Shown here: piece after piece, positions 7,082 through 15,217 of the stretch
Layout of the letters: the number at the start of each line of letters is the position of its first letter
Numbering within the stretch: position 1 is the stretch's first letter
Assembly (NCBI GenBank): GCA_016290715.1
Contig: JAEEUY010000127.1
Location: 1-25,890, forward strand
DNA length: 25,890 nt
Reading direction: 5' to 3'
From: Bacteroidales bacterium
GTDB taxonomy: Bacteria > Bacteroidota > Bacteroidia > Bacteroidales > WCHB1-69
Notes under the pieces: model-generated
Told to the model about the DNA's origin: nothing
Databases searched by the model: none
Seen by the model: only the letters and a program-made list of their open reading frames with translations
Program-made: the position numbers and the translations under genes

Positions 7082-8247
7082 TGGCAAAAGAGAGAAAAAA
7101 GTTTATGGGGAGTATTTTTAAATGGCTAATGTTGTCGCTCAACCTTTTGGCGGCAATTCCTCTTTTCCTTTCTTATTGTGCAGGATTTATCCCTCCTTCT
7201 TCCACAGGCTGGCTTGTTTTCTGTGGAATCGCCTTCCCCTACATCCTGTTCTTAAACTTCTTTTTCGTCATTTTCTGGCTCTTCATCCAATACCCTTACT
7301 GCCTCATCTCCCTCTCCATTATTTTGCTCAATGTCAATACGATTGACAAATGTTTTCAATTTAAAGGACGTGAAGCAGTCGAAAATTGCCATAACGCTGT
7401 TAAAGTGATGAGTTACAATGCCCAATTATTCGGATTGTACAAAGACGAGAACATGGAAGCTCGCATCAAAGAGAAAAATCAAATATTAGAATATTTTAGC
7501 GAGGAACGCCCTGATATCCTTTGCTTACAAGAATATTTCTGGGACAAAAGTGAAAGTTTGCATTTTCACACGACCGATACCATCCTTCAAATCTTGGAAC
7601 TTGATGAACAGGAAAGCCATTGCTATCAATATTTTACAGACACCTCGCGCCATAAGTATTTTTACGGATTAGCCATTTTTAGTAAATACCGGATTATTGA
7701 TGCGGCTCCCGTTTTAGATGATGGAACCTCCAATGCCATTATTTATGTGGATATTAAGTACAAAGGAGACACTCTTCGGGTATATAATTTGCACTTGACT
7801 TCACTTCATTTCGATCAGAATGACTATGCCATCGGCCAACAACTTGTTTCCAACAGTTACCAAGTTCCTTCGTTAGACACAAAGACAAAGAAACTTTTTC
7901 GGAAAATTGCGGCTTCAGCCAAAAAGAGAAGATACCAAGCTGATTCGTTGCGGCGGCACATGGACTCCTGTCGTTATCCAATGATTGTATGCGGGGATTT
8001 CAATGAACCACCAACGTGCTATTGCTACAATAAAATAGCCAAGCACTTAAACGACTCCTTCCGGGAAAGTGGGGAAGGGACATGCTATACTTACGTGGGT
8101 AAAAATATGCCTCACTACCGTATCGACAACATTTTATATGATGAACGGTTCCTTTCTTTCGGACACACGGTAGGGACTTCCATCACCGTCTCCGACCATT
8201 TTCCCATCTCCACCATCATTTCTGTAAATTTAAAGAAACGACGCTAA
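7081..8247 (+). CDS. Membrane-anchored endonuclease/exonuclease/phosphatase family protein
   Basis: 388 residues. Residues about 12-88 hold two to three membrane helices. The rest is an EEP (DNase I-like) domain: VKVMSYNAQLFG (metal-site Asn), DILCLQEYFW (metal-ligand Glu151), YGLAIFSKYRI, the catalytic YNLHLTSLHF and CGDFNEPP, and the terminal SDHFPI with the catalytic Asp-His pair. The catalytic motifs are complete, so it should be active. Substrates in the family range from nucleic acids to phosphoinositides, sphingomyelin and other phosphoesters; the membrane anchor suggests a lipid or envelope phosphoester, but this is not shown by the sequence. The start is coupled to the second rhomboid by TAATG. 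Confidence 0.88.
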   Translation: MAKERKKFMGSIFKWLMLSLNLLAAIPLFLSYCAGFIPPSSTGWLVFCGIAFPYILFLNFFFVIFWLFIQYPYCLISLSIILLNVNTIDKCFQFKGREAVENCHNAVKVMSYNAQLFGLYKDENMEARIKEKNQILEYFSEERPDILCLQEYFWDKSESLHFHTTDTILQILELDEQESHCYQYFTDTSRHKYFYGLAIFSKYRIIDAAPVLDDGTSNAIIYVDIKYKGDTLRVYNLHLTSLHFDQNDYAIGQQLVSNSYQVPSLDTKTKKLFRKIAASAKKRRYQADSLRRHMDSCRYPMIVCGDFNEPPTCYCYNKIAKHLNDSFRESGEGTCYTYVGKNMPHYRIDNILYDERFLSFGHTVGTSITVSDHFPISTIISVNLKKRR

Positions 8248-8311
8248 ATTACTTTCATTCCGCTGTTCATAAGTTTGTTGGACAAAGTGAAATAACATCA
8301 GATTTATTGAG

Positions 8312-8319
8312 TAAGTTTG
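8312..8319 (+). promoter_or_regulatory. Candidate -7 box for murA
   Basis: TAAGTTTG fits TAnnTTTG, 27 bp before the murA ATG. An identical octamer occurs at 8270-8277. No TTG lies at the ideal spacing from either, and there is no obvious terminator after the preceding gene, so read-through from the rhomboid operon is also possible. Confidence 0.3.
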
Positions 8320-8346
8320 CTGCCTATTGCCTAAAAACGAATTGTT

Positions 8347-9657
8347 ATGAGTTCATTTATTGTTCAAGGGAATGCAAATCTACATGGAGAGATCATTCCG
8401 CAAGGGGCTAAAAATGAAGCACTACAGGTTATCTGCGCAGTGTTGTTAACTCCAGAACCTGTGCGCATTAGCAATATTCCTGACATTCGAGATGTTAAAC
8501 GACTTTTGGAAATTTTGATGTCGTTGGGAGTGGAAATTACACCCATTGATAAAAACACAATAGAATTCAAAGCAGAAAACATCAATTTTGACTACCTACA
8601 AAGTCCAGAATTTGTAAAAACATCGGGCTCCATTCGGGCATCGATTATGATTTTAGGGCCATTGTTGGCGCGATTCAAACGGGCTTACGCAGCCAAACCC
8701 GGAGGAGATAAAATTGGTAGAAGACCGTTAAATGCCCATTTTGAAGGATTTCAAGCATTGGGAGCACAAGTTAATTATAATTCTGAAAATACCCTATACG
8801 AGATTACGGCCAAAAAACTAACGGGAAACTATATTTTGTTGAGTGAAGCTTCCGTTACAGGTACGGCCAATGTGGTCATGGCAGCAGTAATGGCCCAAGG
8901 CACCACTACCATCTTCAATGCCGCCTGCGAACCCTATCTTTACCAACTCTGTACCATGTTGAAAAATATGGGAGCTAAAATCAGCGGCATTGGCTCCAAC
9001 CTGCTCACTATAGAAGGCGTGGAATATCTTACGGGGTGCGAACATGCTATCTTGCCGGATATGATTGAGATTGGGAGTTTTATCGGGTTGGCCGCCGCCA
9101 CCCAATCTGCACTCACCATCAAAAATTGCGGGATCCCCCATTTAGGAATTATTCCACATGTTTTTCGCAAATTGGGCGTCAATTTGCAAATCAAAAACGA
9201 CGACATATTCATTCCACGACAAGAAGAATATGAAATGGAGACAAATATGGATGGCTCTATTCTAACCATTAGCGATGCCCCATGGCCCGGATTCACCCCC
9301 GACCTCATCAGCATCGCTTTAGTTACTGCCATCCAAGCCAAAGGAAGCGTTCTTATCCATCAAAAGATGTTTGAAAGCCGACTATTCTTCGTTGACAAGT
9401 TAAAAGAGATGGGGGCACAAATTATTTTGTGCGATCCACACCGCGCCACCATCATCGGATTAAATCGCAAGTACAAACTGCGCGGAACCGTAATGGAATC
9501 CCCTGACATCCGTGCCGGCGTTTCCTTGTTGATTGCCGCCCTTTCCGCCGATGGCATCAGCCGTATCAATAATTGTGAACAAATTGACCGTGGCTATCAG
9601 GATATCGTGCAACGAATCAATGCACTCGGAGCCGTCATCATGAGAGAAGACAACTAA
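8347..9657 (+). CDS. murA: UDP-N-acetylglucosamine 1-carboxyvinyltransferase MurA (Asp active-site variant)
   Basis: 436 residues, normal length. MurA transfers enolpyruvyl from phosphoenolpyruvate to UDP-GlcNAc, the first committed step of peptidoglycan synthesis, in the cytoplasm. The EPSP-synthase fold is evident: the Lys22-Asn23 pair in PQGAKNEAL, the loop KPGGDKIGRRPLNAHFEGF, then LLSEASVTGTANVVMAA, and SPDIRAGVSLLIAAL near the end, equivalent to the Arg397 region of E. coli MurA. In E. coli the mobile loop holds Cys115, the residue alkylated by fosfomycin; here the same place is Asp121 (codon GAT at 8707-8709). Asp at this site is known to keep the enzyme active and make it fosfomycin-insensitive, as in Mycobacterium and Chlamydia. 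The gene converges with rsmE. Confidence 0.97.
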   Translation: MSSFIVQGNANLHGEIIPQGAKNEALQVICAVLLTPEPVRISNIPDIRDVKRLLEILMSLGVEITPIDKNTIEFKAENINFDYLQSPEFVKTSGSIRASIMILGPLLARFKRAYAAKPGGDKIGRRPLNAHFEGFQALGAQVNYNSENTLYEITAKKLTGNYILLSEASVTGTANVVMAAVMAQGTTTIFNAACEPYLYQLCTMLKNMGAKISGIGSNLLTIEGVEYLTGCEHAILPDMIEIGSFIGLAAATQSALTIKNCGIPHLGIIPHVFRKLGVNLQIKNDDIFIPRQEEYEMETNMDGSILTISDAPWPGFTPDLISIALVTAIQAKGSVLIHQKMFESRLFFVDKLKEMGAQIILCDPHRATIIGLNRKYKLRGTVMESPDIRAGVSLLIAALSADGISRINNCEQIDRGYQDIVQRINALGAVIMREDN

Positions 9658-9744
9658 TTTGATAAAGATATCCCGCGATATTCATACAGACTCAAACTTG
9701 GAGCTTCGCTACTCAGCAACTTTCCACAGAAAGACAATGGGCTC

Positions 9745-9776
9745 AAAACACTATGATTACCCCATGATGGTGTTTT
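9745..9776. terminator. Possible shared hairpin terminator between murA and rsmE
   Basis: A 10-bp stem (9745-9754 with 9767-9776, one T-G wobble, 12-nt loop) begins inside the gap between the convergent genes and extends over the last codons of rsmE. It is flanked by A-residues on the left and T-residues on the right, so it could end transcripts from both sides, though both T-tracts are only 4-5 long. Confidence 0.4.
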
Positions 9777-10467
9777 TCATGGCTACCACACAACAGCTAT
9801 AAAGCGCGGCAGTTTCTGTTCGAAGACGACGGTTCCCCAATTTGATCTCTTTAAATCCCAGCGATCTGGCCAAGGATATTTCATTTTCACTGAAATCCCC
9901 TTCAGGGCCAATTAGCATCAACACCTCACCATCCGTAAGTTTTTCATTAACAAACTCTTCCGAATTTTTCTGATCACACCATGCTATATATTTGCCGCAT
10001 TCAATTTTCGAAGTCTGTTTCATAAAATACTCATAATTAATCACTTGAATTTTCGGGAGCAGAGCAGTTTGCGATTGTTTTAACGCTGAAATAGCAATGC
10101 GCTGTATGCGCTCCAGATCAACCTTGGATCTTTCAGAATGTTCACAAATGATGAAACTGATTTCTTCTATCCCAATTTCCACAGACTTTTCCACAAACCA
10201 TTCCATGCGGTCCATGTTCTTCGTGGGGGCAACCGCAACATGCAAACGAATGTTCCGAGCGGCGACTTCTTCTCTGCGAAGAATTTGTACTACACACTGC
10301 ATCGGAGTGGCCACAGTGATCTCCGCCTCCGCCATAATCCCGTTCCCATCCGTGAGAAAGATGATATCTCCCACTTTTTTGCGAAGAACTTTTACACAGT
10401 GTTTCGATTCCTCTGGAGTTAAAACCACGGTGGGTTGTGCAATTTCAGTATGATAAAAAACTATCAT
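9757..10467 (-). CDS. rsmE: 16S rRNA (uracil(1498)-N(3))-methyltransferase
   Basis: 236 residues, family length. RsmE methylates N3 of U1498 in 16S rRNA of the 30S subunit using S-adenosylmethionine. Residues about 1-70 form the PUA-like RNA-binding domain (ESKHCVKVLRKKVGDIIFLT); the remainder is the SPOUT methyltransferase with the knot motifs LMLIGPEGDFSENEISLA and LGNRRLRTETAALYSCC. The usual GPEGG is GPEGD here; I regard this as a normal variant rather than an inactivating change. ATG at 10465-10467 with no Shine-Dalgarno sequence. It lies 85 bp downstream of pepP on the same strand and may have its own promoter. Confidence 0.96.
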   Translation of the reverse strand: MIVFYHTEIAQPTVVLTPEESKHCVKVLRKKVGDIIFLTDGNGIMAEAEITVATPMQCVVQILRREEVAARNIRLHVAVAPTKNMDRMEWFVEKSVEIGIEEISFIICEHSERSKVDLERIQRIAISALKQSQTALLPKIQVINYEYFMKQTSKIECGKYIAWCDQKNSEEFVNEKLTDGEVLMLIGPEGDFSENEISLARSLGFKEIKLGNRRLRTETAALYSCCVVAMKNTIMG

Positions 10468-10552
10468 AAAATATTGTATAACAATTTATTATGAGTTATT
10501 TAAATCGTGTTGCCAAATGATTGGATAGGTTTTTGTGATTCTCCTTGGAAAA

Positions 10553-11842
10553 TCACACGTTATGCATCAGTTCTTCAATTTCTTCTACTTCTACAGGCAT
10601 ATCTGCCATTAAATTAATCGGATTTTCAGCCACCACCACATCGGTTTCAATTCGTACGCCAATTCCCTCTTCCGCCACATAAATCCCCGGTTCACAACTC
10701 AATACCATGCCCGGTTGGAAGGTCCAATCGCGTTGGCCTACATCATGCACATCCAACCCAATAAAGTGGGCCGTATTGTGCATGTAATATTTTTTAAATA
10801 ATGGGTGTTTGGGATCTTGTTTCCGAATGTCTTCCCATTTCAACAATCCTAATTTAACCAACTCTTCTTCCATTCTTTTAAACACAAAATCATTGATTTT
10901 ATGGATGGTCATGCCGGGCTTGTATAAAGGAATGGTTTCTTTAAAAATGGATAGACAACTATTGTAAATCGCCTTTTGTCGTGGGGTGTATTTGCCATTT
11001 ACTGGCACAGTCCTGGTAGCATCCCCCGCATAGTTCGCGTATTCAGCACCGAAATCCATGAGCAACAAATCCCCATCTTTCATTATTTTGTCATTTTTGA
11101 TATAATGAAGAATGCAGGTATCGTCGCCGGCGGCGACAATAGGGGCGAAAGAGTGCCCTGTTGCCCCATTACGAATCATCTCATAGGTCAATTCTGCCTC
11201 TATTTCATATTCATATTTCCCTGGTCTGATGGCAGAAAGGGCTTTCCTGAATGCTTTTTGTGTTATGTCGCAGGCCTTTTTGAGCGTGCGTAACTCTTCT
11301 TGCTCTTTCAAAGCGCGAAAGGGATAAAGGATGGGGGCCAGCCGACGGTAAGAGTGTAATGGGTAATCTTGAATGATTTGTTGGGCGAATCTGTATTCCC
11401 GAGTAATGGGTTCTAACTTAAAACGGATATCTTCAGGAAGGTGCAGATATACATTTTGCGCATTCATCATGAAGTTGGGCAAACTATTTTCAAAATCATC
11501 GGTAAATAAAACAGTTTGAATCCCTGAAATTTCGGTTGCCTGCTCCTTAGTGAGCCGATGCCCGAACCAAACTATCATCTCCGGACTCGGATTCTTGATG
11601 AATAACACCTCGCGCATATCGGGATTGGGGTGCCATGGAGCCATCACCAAATAGGTCTCTTCTTGGTCAATACCGCACAAATAAAGCAATTCCGAATTTT
11701 GACGAAAGGGGTGGCTGGTGTCCCCGCAACGGGGAAATTCACTATTGGAAGTAAGAATGACAATAGATTTTTCTTCTATTTCATGAACAATTTTTTTTCT
11801 ATTGTTGACGTAGAATTGCTGATTTAATGGTTGGTATCTCAT
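10553..11842 (-). CDS. pepP: Xaa-Pro aminopeptidase (aminopeptidase P, M24B)
   Basis: 429 residues, close to E. coli PepP. It removes the N-terminal residue from peptides with proline in second position, in the cytoplasm. Residues 1-130 are the AMP_N domain (PRCGDTSHPFRQNSELLYL). The C-terminal pita-bread domain has all five dinuclear metal ligands: Asp263 and Asp274 in LMDFGAEYANYAGDATRT, His359 in HNTAHFIGLDVHDVG, Glu384 in CEPGIYV and Glu399 in GVRIETDVVV. The ATG at 11840-11842 lies 13 nt after the stop of the upstream Omp85-type gene, so the two are probably co-transcribed despite unrelated roles. Confidence 0.96.
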   Translation of the reverse strand: MRYQPLNQQFYVNNRKKIVHEIEEKSIVILTSNSEFPRCGDTSHPFRQNSELLYLCGIDQEETYLVMAPWHPNPDMREVLFIKNPSPEMIVWFGHRLTKEQATEISGIQTVLFTDDFENSLPNFMMNAQNVYLHLPEDIRFKLEPITREYRFAQQIIQDYPLHSYRRLAPILYPFRALKEQEELRTLKKACDITQKAFRKALSAIRPGKYEYEIEAELTYEMIRNGATGHSFAPIVAAGDDTCILHYIKNDKIMKDGDLLLMDFGAEYANYAGDATRTVPVNGKYTPRQKAIYNSCLSIFKETIPLYKPGMTIHKINDFVFKRMEEELVKLGLLKWEDIRKQDPKHPLFKKYYMHNTAHFIGLDVHDVGQRDWTFQPGMVLSCEPGIYVAEEGIGVRIETDVVVAENPINLMADMPVEVEEIEELMHNV

Positions 11843-11855
11843 GATAATTCAAATT

Positions 11856-13310
11856 TTAGAACATATATCCGATTTTAACATAAAAGTTCGCAAATCCTGG
11901 TGCATCTTGACGATTAAACGGGGCTGCCCAGTCAACAGAAAGAACAAAATTGTCGTTCATGGCCACTTTTAATCCAATACCTGCAGAAAAATGTGGACGA
12001 TAAATCATTTTTTTGTCAAAATTGAAATATTGATCAAGGGTGGCTAAGTCAAAAGACGGGTCATTCTCTGCAATATTTTGGCGCAATGTATATTCGTTAA
12101 TATCGTAAGGTTGAAGGATCATTCCTGCATCTAAGAACGGATTAAGGCCAATATAGAAATTCTCTTTTTTGATTTTAAATTGACAGATTTTAAAACGGAA
12201 TTCCAAATTGGCGAATGCGAAACCATTAGATAATACGCGATTACGAATCATCCCTCGAACGGTATTGCCGCCACCCAGCGCTTCATACAATACACGCTGA
12301 ATATATAAGGTGTTCCAATAACTATTGAGATAAAACGGAGAATTGCCCGCTGCCGTCATTTGAAGCGACAACCGATATGCGAAGCATACTCTATCTTTAT
12401 AGATAGGGACATAGTGTCGGAAATTAAAGTTGAATTTCAAATTATTGTACTCTCGTTGGTCGCCAAAATAGCGACTATTGAAAGCAGCACTATAGGTTAT
12501 AAACATATCTGCATAAATCCCTTTGGTGGGATTGGTGTTACGGTCACGACTATCGTAAGAAAGTCCGCCACGGAGATACGGGTGAATGCCCCCTCTTTTC
12601 TCATTTTCTTTGATCAACCCCCACATCACATAATCTTCATACAATCCATTAATGTAAGGAAGCTTCTTTTCCTCTTTTTTCCCTTTATTAAGCATATCAA
12701 TATTAACAGAGCCTGTAAAATAGCCCAACACGCCTAAGCCCGCATTCCAATGCCAATTCCCTTGGATTGTTCCATTAATATCGGCTGCAAAACGGAACAA
12801 ATCACGTCTGAACTTGTAGAATGCACGACTTTTATATCCATCTTCCGCCGTATATTTTTTAGAATTTCTCCATACATCATTATATACTGTTTGATAACCA
12901 TTGTAACCAGTAAAATCGCACATCGCATCGGGCAAGTAGGCCATGTCAATAGTTAAACGATGTTTGGGGATGAGATACTTGGAATCGTATGAGAAGCGAA
13001 ATACCCCATAACGACGAGTGGTGTAGGAGGCTTCAAAATACAAAGAATGCAAGTATTCCGGATAAGTGGACCCGTCTCCGAAATAGTAAACATTGGCCAA
13101 CGCACCATACTGAAAACCCAAGTCAGCATCGTATGAAACACTCGGCAAAATACCGAATGTCCATCCTTCCCTTTTCTTTTCCTTGACTTTTGTTGTGTCT
13201 TTTTGGATACCGTAAACACTGTCATTATCCAACACTGGCAGATTGTTCTCGGCAAAAATGGAAGGCATAATCATGCTAAAACAAAAAAATAGAATGGCAA
13301 TTTTTTTCAT
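11856..13310 (-). CDS. Omp85/BamA-superfamily outer-membrane beta-barrel protein without POTRA domains
   Basis: 484 residues. A signal peptide is clear (MKKIAILFFCFSMIMPSIFA, cleavage after about 20). A short linker with KDTTKVKEKKREGW follows, then alternating beta-strands to the end, finishing in the aromatic terminal strand ANFYVKIGYMF expected for BAM-dependent barrels. The Omp85 signature is the GGGNTVRGM segment (VRG motif of the lid loop) followed by FAFANLEFRF; SYDSRDRNTNPTKGIYADMF is the other typical strand pair. No POTRA repeats precede the barrel, unlike BamA or TamA, so it fits the short bacterial-surface-antigen (D15-like) or patatin-associated class. The substrate or partner is unknown. 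Starts with ATG at 13308-13310; a TATTTTTG box lies at 13351-13358 on the minus strand. Confidence 0.88.
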   Translation of the reverse strand: MKKIAILFFCFSMIMPSIFAENNLPVLDNDSVYGIQKDTTKVKEKKREGWTFGILPSVSYDADLGFQYGALANVYYFGDGSTYPEYLHSLYFEASYTTRRYGVFRFSYDSKYLIPKHRLTIDMAYLPDAMCDFTGYNGYQTVYNDVWRNSKKYTAEDGYKSRAFYKFRRDLFRFAADINGTIQGNWHWNAGLGVLGYFTGSVNIDMLNKGKKEEKKLPYINGLYEDYVMWGLIKENEKRGGIHPYLRGGLSYDSRDRNTNPTKGIYADMFITYSAAFNSRYFGDQREYNNLKFNFNFRHYVPIYKDRVCFAYRLSLQMTAAGNSPFYLNSYWNTLYIQRVLYEALGGGNTVRGMIRNRVLSNGFAFANLEFRFKICQFKIKKENFYIGLNPFLDAGMILQPYDINEYTLRQNIAENDPSFDLATLDQYFNFDKKMIYRPHFSAGIGLKVAMNDNFVLSVDWAAPFNRQDAPGFANFYVKIGYMF

Positions 13311-13419
13311 TATCCGTAATTTTTAATGGCAAAGAAATGATTTTCAGTCGCAAAAATAATAAAAAAATGGGATTTTGTCGTTTTATGAAATTTTAATTTG
13401 CACAAGATTATTGGCTAAT

Positions 13420-13902
13420 CTATAGCACTTTTGACTTTTTTAACTGACCAAAATAAAGAAGAATGAATATTACGGTCCATAAAATATCTGTGAGGTTCAT
13501 TTTTAAAAGTCCGCCTATCAAAAAGTTGATGCAAATAAACGCGAATATTTGTGCAATAATGTAAAGATGGAATCCTACCTTTTTCAAATTCAGCATACAA
13601 GCTGCTCCTACCACTGCTATGGCGTACGGGATGGCCGTAAGGATGTATTTCCACGAAGGAATGCCACACAAAAAGTTAAGCAACATCTTAAATTGTGCTT
13701 GCATCGCTGCATCAGCACTCAATAAAGAAGAAAACTGTGCGTACGTGGCAGGGAGTTGCTCTTTAGCTAATGGCAATAACAAATAATATAGGAAACTATA
13801 ACCCGAATTGATAAAGGTTAGTATGCAAAGAATTAGCAGAGCTGTTGAACGTTTTGGGGGCGTTTCTTCTGCCATTATTTCATTATTTTCCAATTCTTCC
13901 AT
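13420..13902 (-). CDS. Four-helix integral membrane protein of unknown function
   Basis: 160 residues that I do not assign to a named family. A short acidic N-terminus is followed by a helix at about 20-42 (STALLILCILTFINSGYSFL), a soluble loop of about 45 residues, then helices at about 87-105, 110-132 and 138-153, and a basic end (LKKSKVL). This resembles small uncharacterised Bacteroidetes membrane proteins. Its first ATG overlaps the end of tilS by 20 bp; a second in-frame ATG at 13873-13875 (MAEETPPKR) would place it 7 bp after the tilS stop and is equally possible. It is the last gene of the operon 13420-16821. Confidence 0.7.
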   Translation of the reverse strand: MEELENNEIMAEETPPKRSTALLILCILTFINSGYSFLYYLLLPLAKEQLPATYAQFSSLLSADAAMQAQFKMLLNFLCGIPSWKYILTAIPYAIAVVGAACMLNLKKVGFHLYIIAQIFAFICINFLIGGLLKMNLTDILWTVIFILLYFGQLKKSKVL

Positions 13903-15217
13903 GATAAATAATTTTATAATAATGCGTTGTTTGCGCGTCTATTTTAAAACGATTGTCGGCACGTAATCCCACCACCCATACAATTTCCCCGTTAGAACAT
14001 AAAAGAGGGGTCTGATATTTACTGAATTTGTCTATCTTTTGATCCACAAAAAAATCACTCAGTTTCTTTTTCCCGCGCATCCCAAATGGATAAAAGTAGT
14101 CGCCCGTTTCCCAATTTCTTAATTGGAATGGACTCTGCATTTTTTTAGCATCCACATAGATGATATTGGGATTTCTACCATAAATAACAGTTCCATTATT
14201 TAACTGTAAATCAACAGAAAAACCATAATTAGTTAATTCTTCTATCGTTTGGAAGGAAAAATTCAATGGTTGATTTTCCTCTCTTTTTTGAACAATGAGT
14301 GTATCCCGATTCTTAACAAGGGTGTGGGTTGGGGAGAAAAATGTTTTCCCTGACTCACCCTCGAGCGCCTTGAAAATTTCTCTTGTAACAAGAGTGGAGA
14401 AGTGATAGGGTTTTAAAAATTCATAAAGCAGCAAAGATGCATAAGGGTGGGAAGTCAGTTCGCGTATATTGATTGAAAATTGATGATCATTTTTTTCGGT
14501 AAAACGATTTCTATATTGTTCAATTTCATATTGCAAAAAGTTGAATTGCTGCTGAAAATGGTGAATATTACGAGTAAATGTGGCAATAATTTGCGGGTTA
14601 ATGGAAGTCAAAGCGGGAAGAACAGTGTGGCGCATACGGTTCCTATGAAAAATTTCTGAAAAATTGGTCTGGTCGATGTAATACGAAAGATGTTCATCTT
14701 CAACATATTGTAAAATATCATCAACCGTAAAGGGAAGCAGCGGGCGCAAATATTTCCCGTTGATTTCAGGAATTCCTATCATGCCTTTCAGTCCTGTTCC
14801 GCGCGTGAGATTGAGCAAAACAGTTTCCGCATTGTCGTTAGCATGGTGCGCCGTTACAATATAGTCGAAAGAGGCTCCAATTTCGTCAAACCAATGATAG
14901 CGCAATTCACGGGCAACCATCTCAATTGATTTACCTGTTTTTTGTTGCTCTGCAAGGGTGTCAAACTCTTTTATATACAAAGGAATCTGCCATTTTTTAG
15001 CAAGATCCTGCACAAATTTCATATCATTATTGGAATCTTCCCCACGCAGGTGGAAGTTGCAATGAGCTAATGAAAATGAGAGTTGTAGTTGATAAAAAAG
15101 ATGTGCCAAAGCTACGGAATCCTTGCCGCCGCTGATCGTTAATAAAAACTTTTTACGGTGCAGATTTTCCACCAAGGTGTGCAAATGAGCATAAAATGAA
15201 CTTTTAAAATCGTTCAT
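13883..15217 (-). CDS. tilS: tRNA(Ile)-lysidine synthetase
   Basis: 444 residues. TilS ligates lysine to C34 of tRNA-Ile(CAU) using ATP, switching its decoding from AUG to AUA and its charging from Met to Ile; it is essential in most bacteria. The N-terminal P-loop ATPase motif SGGKDS is at 29-34, followed by SLAHCNFHLRG, the AHHANDNAETVLLNLTRGTG segment, and IPEINGKYLRPLLPF. The C-terminal TilS domain is present (NWETGDYFYPFGMRGKKKLS, then DFFVDQKI and WVVGLRADNRFKI). The ATG overlaps the stop of the CorC/HlyC gene as TAATG (15215-15219), so translation is coupled. Confidence 0.97.
   Translation of the reverse strand: MNDFKSSFYAHLHTLVENLHRKKFLLTISGGKDSVALAHLFYQLQLSFSLAHCNFHLRGEDSNNDMKFVQDLAKKWQIPLYIKEFDTLAEQQKTGKSIEMVARELRYHWFDEIGASFDYIVTAHHANDNAETVLLNLTRGTGLKGMIGIPEINGKYLRPLLPFTVDDILQYVEDEHLSYYIDQTNFSEIFHRNRMRHTVLPALTSINPQIIATFTRNIHHFQQQFNFLQYEIEQYRNRFTEKNDHQFSINIRELTSHPYASLLLYEFLKPYHFSTLVTREIFKALEGESGKTFFSPTHTLVKNRDTLIVQKREENQPLNFSFQTIEELTNYGFSVDLQLNNGTVIYGRNPNIIYVDAKKMQSPFQLRNWETGDYFYPFGMRGKKKLSDFFVDQKIDKFSKYQTPLLCSNGEIVWVVGLRADNRFKIDAQTTHYYKIIYHGRIGK

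Noticed and set aside
9667..9682. GATATC-CCGC-GATATT mini-hairpin after murA
   Set aside because: Short stem without a T-run; the hairpin at 9745-9776 is the better terminator candidate.
10534..10557. 7-bp hairpin (TGTGATT/AATCACA) at the end of pepP
   Set aside because: On the pepP strand it is followed by A-residues rather than T-residues, so it does not look like an intrinsic terminator; probably chance.
13405..13421. 6-bp hairpin (AGATTA/TAATCT) after the 160-residue membrane protein
   Set aside because: Short, AT-rich and not followed by a T-run; insufficient for a terminator call.
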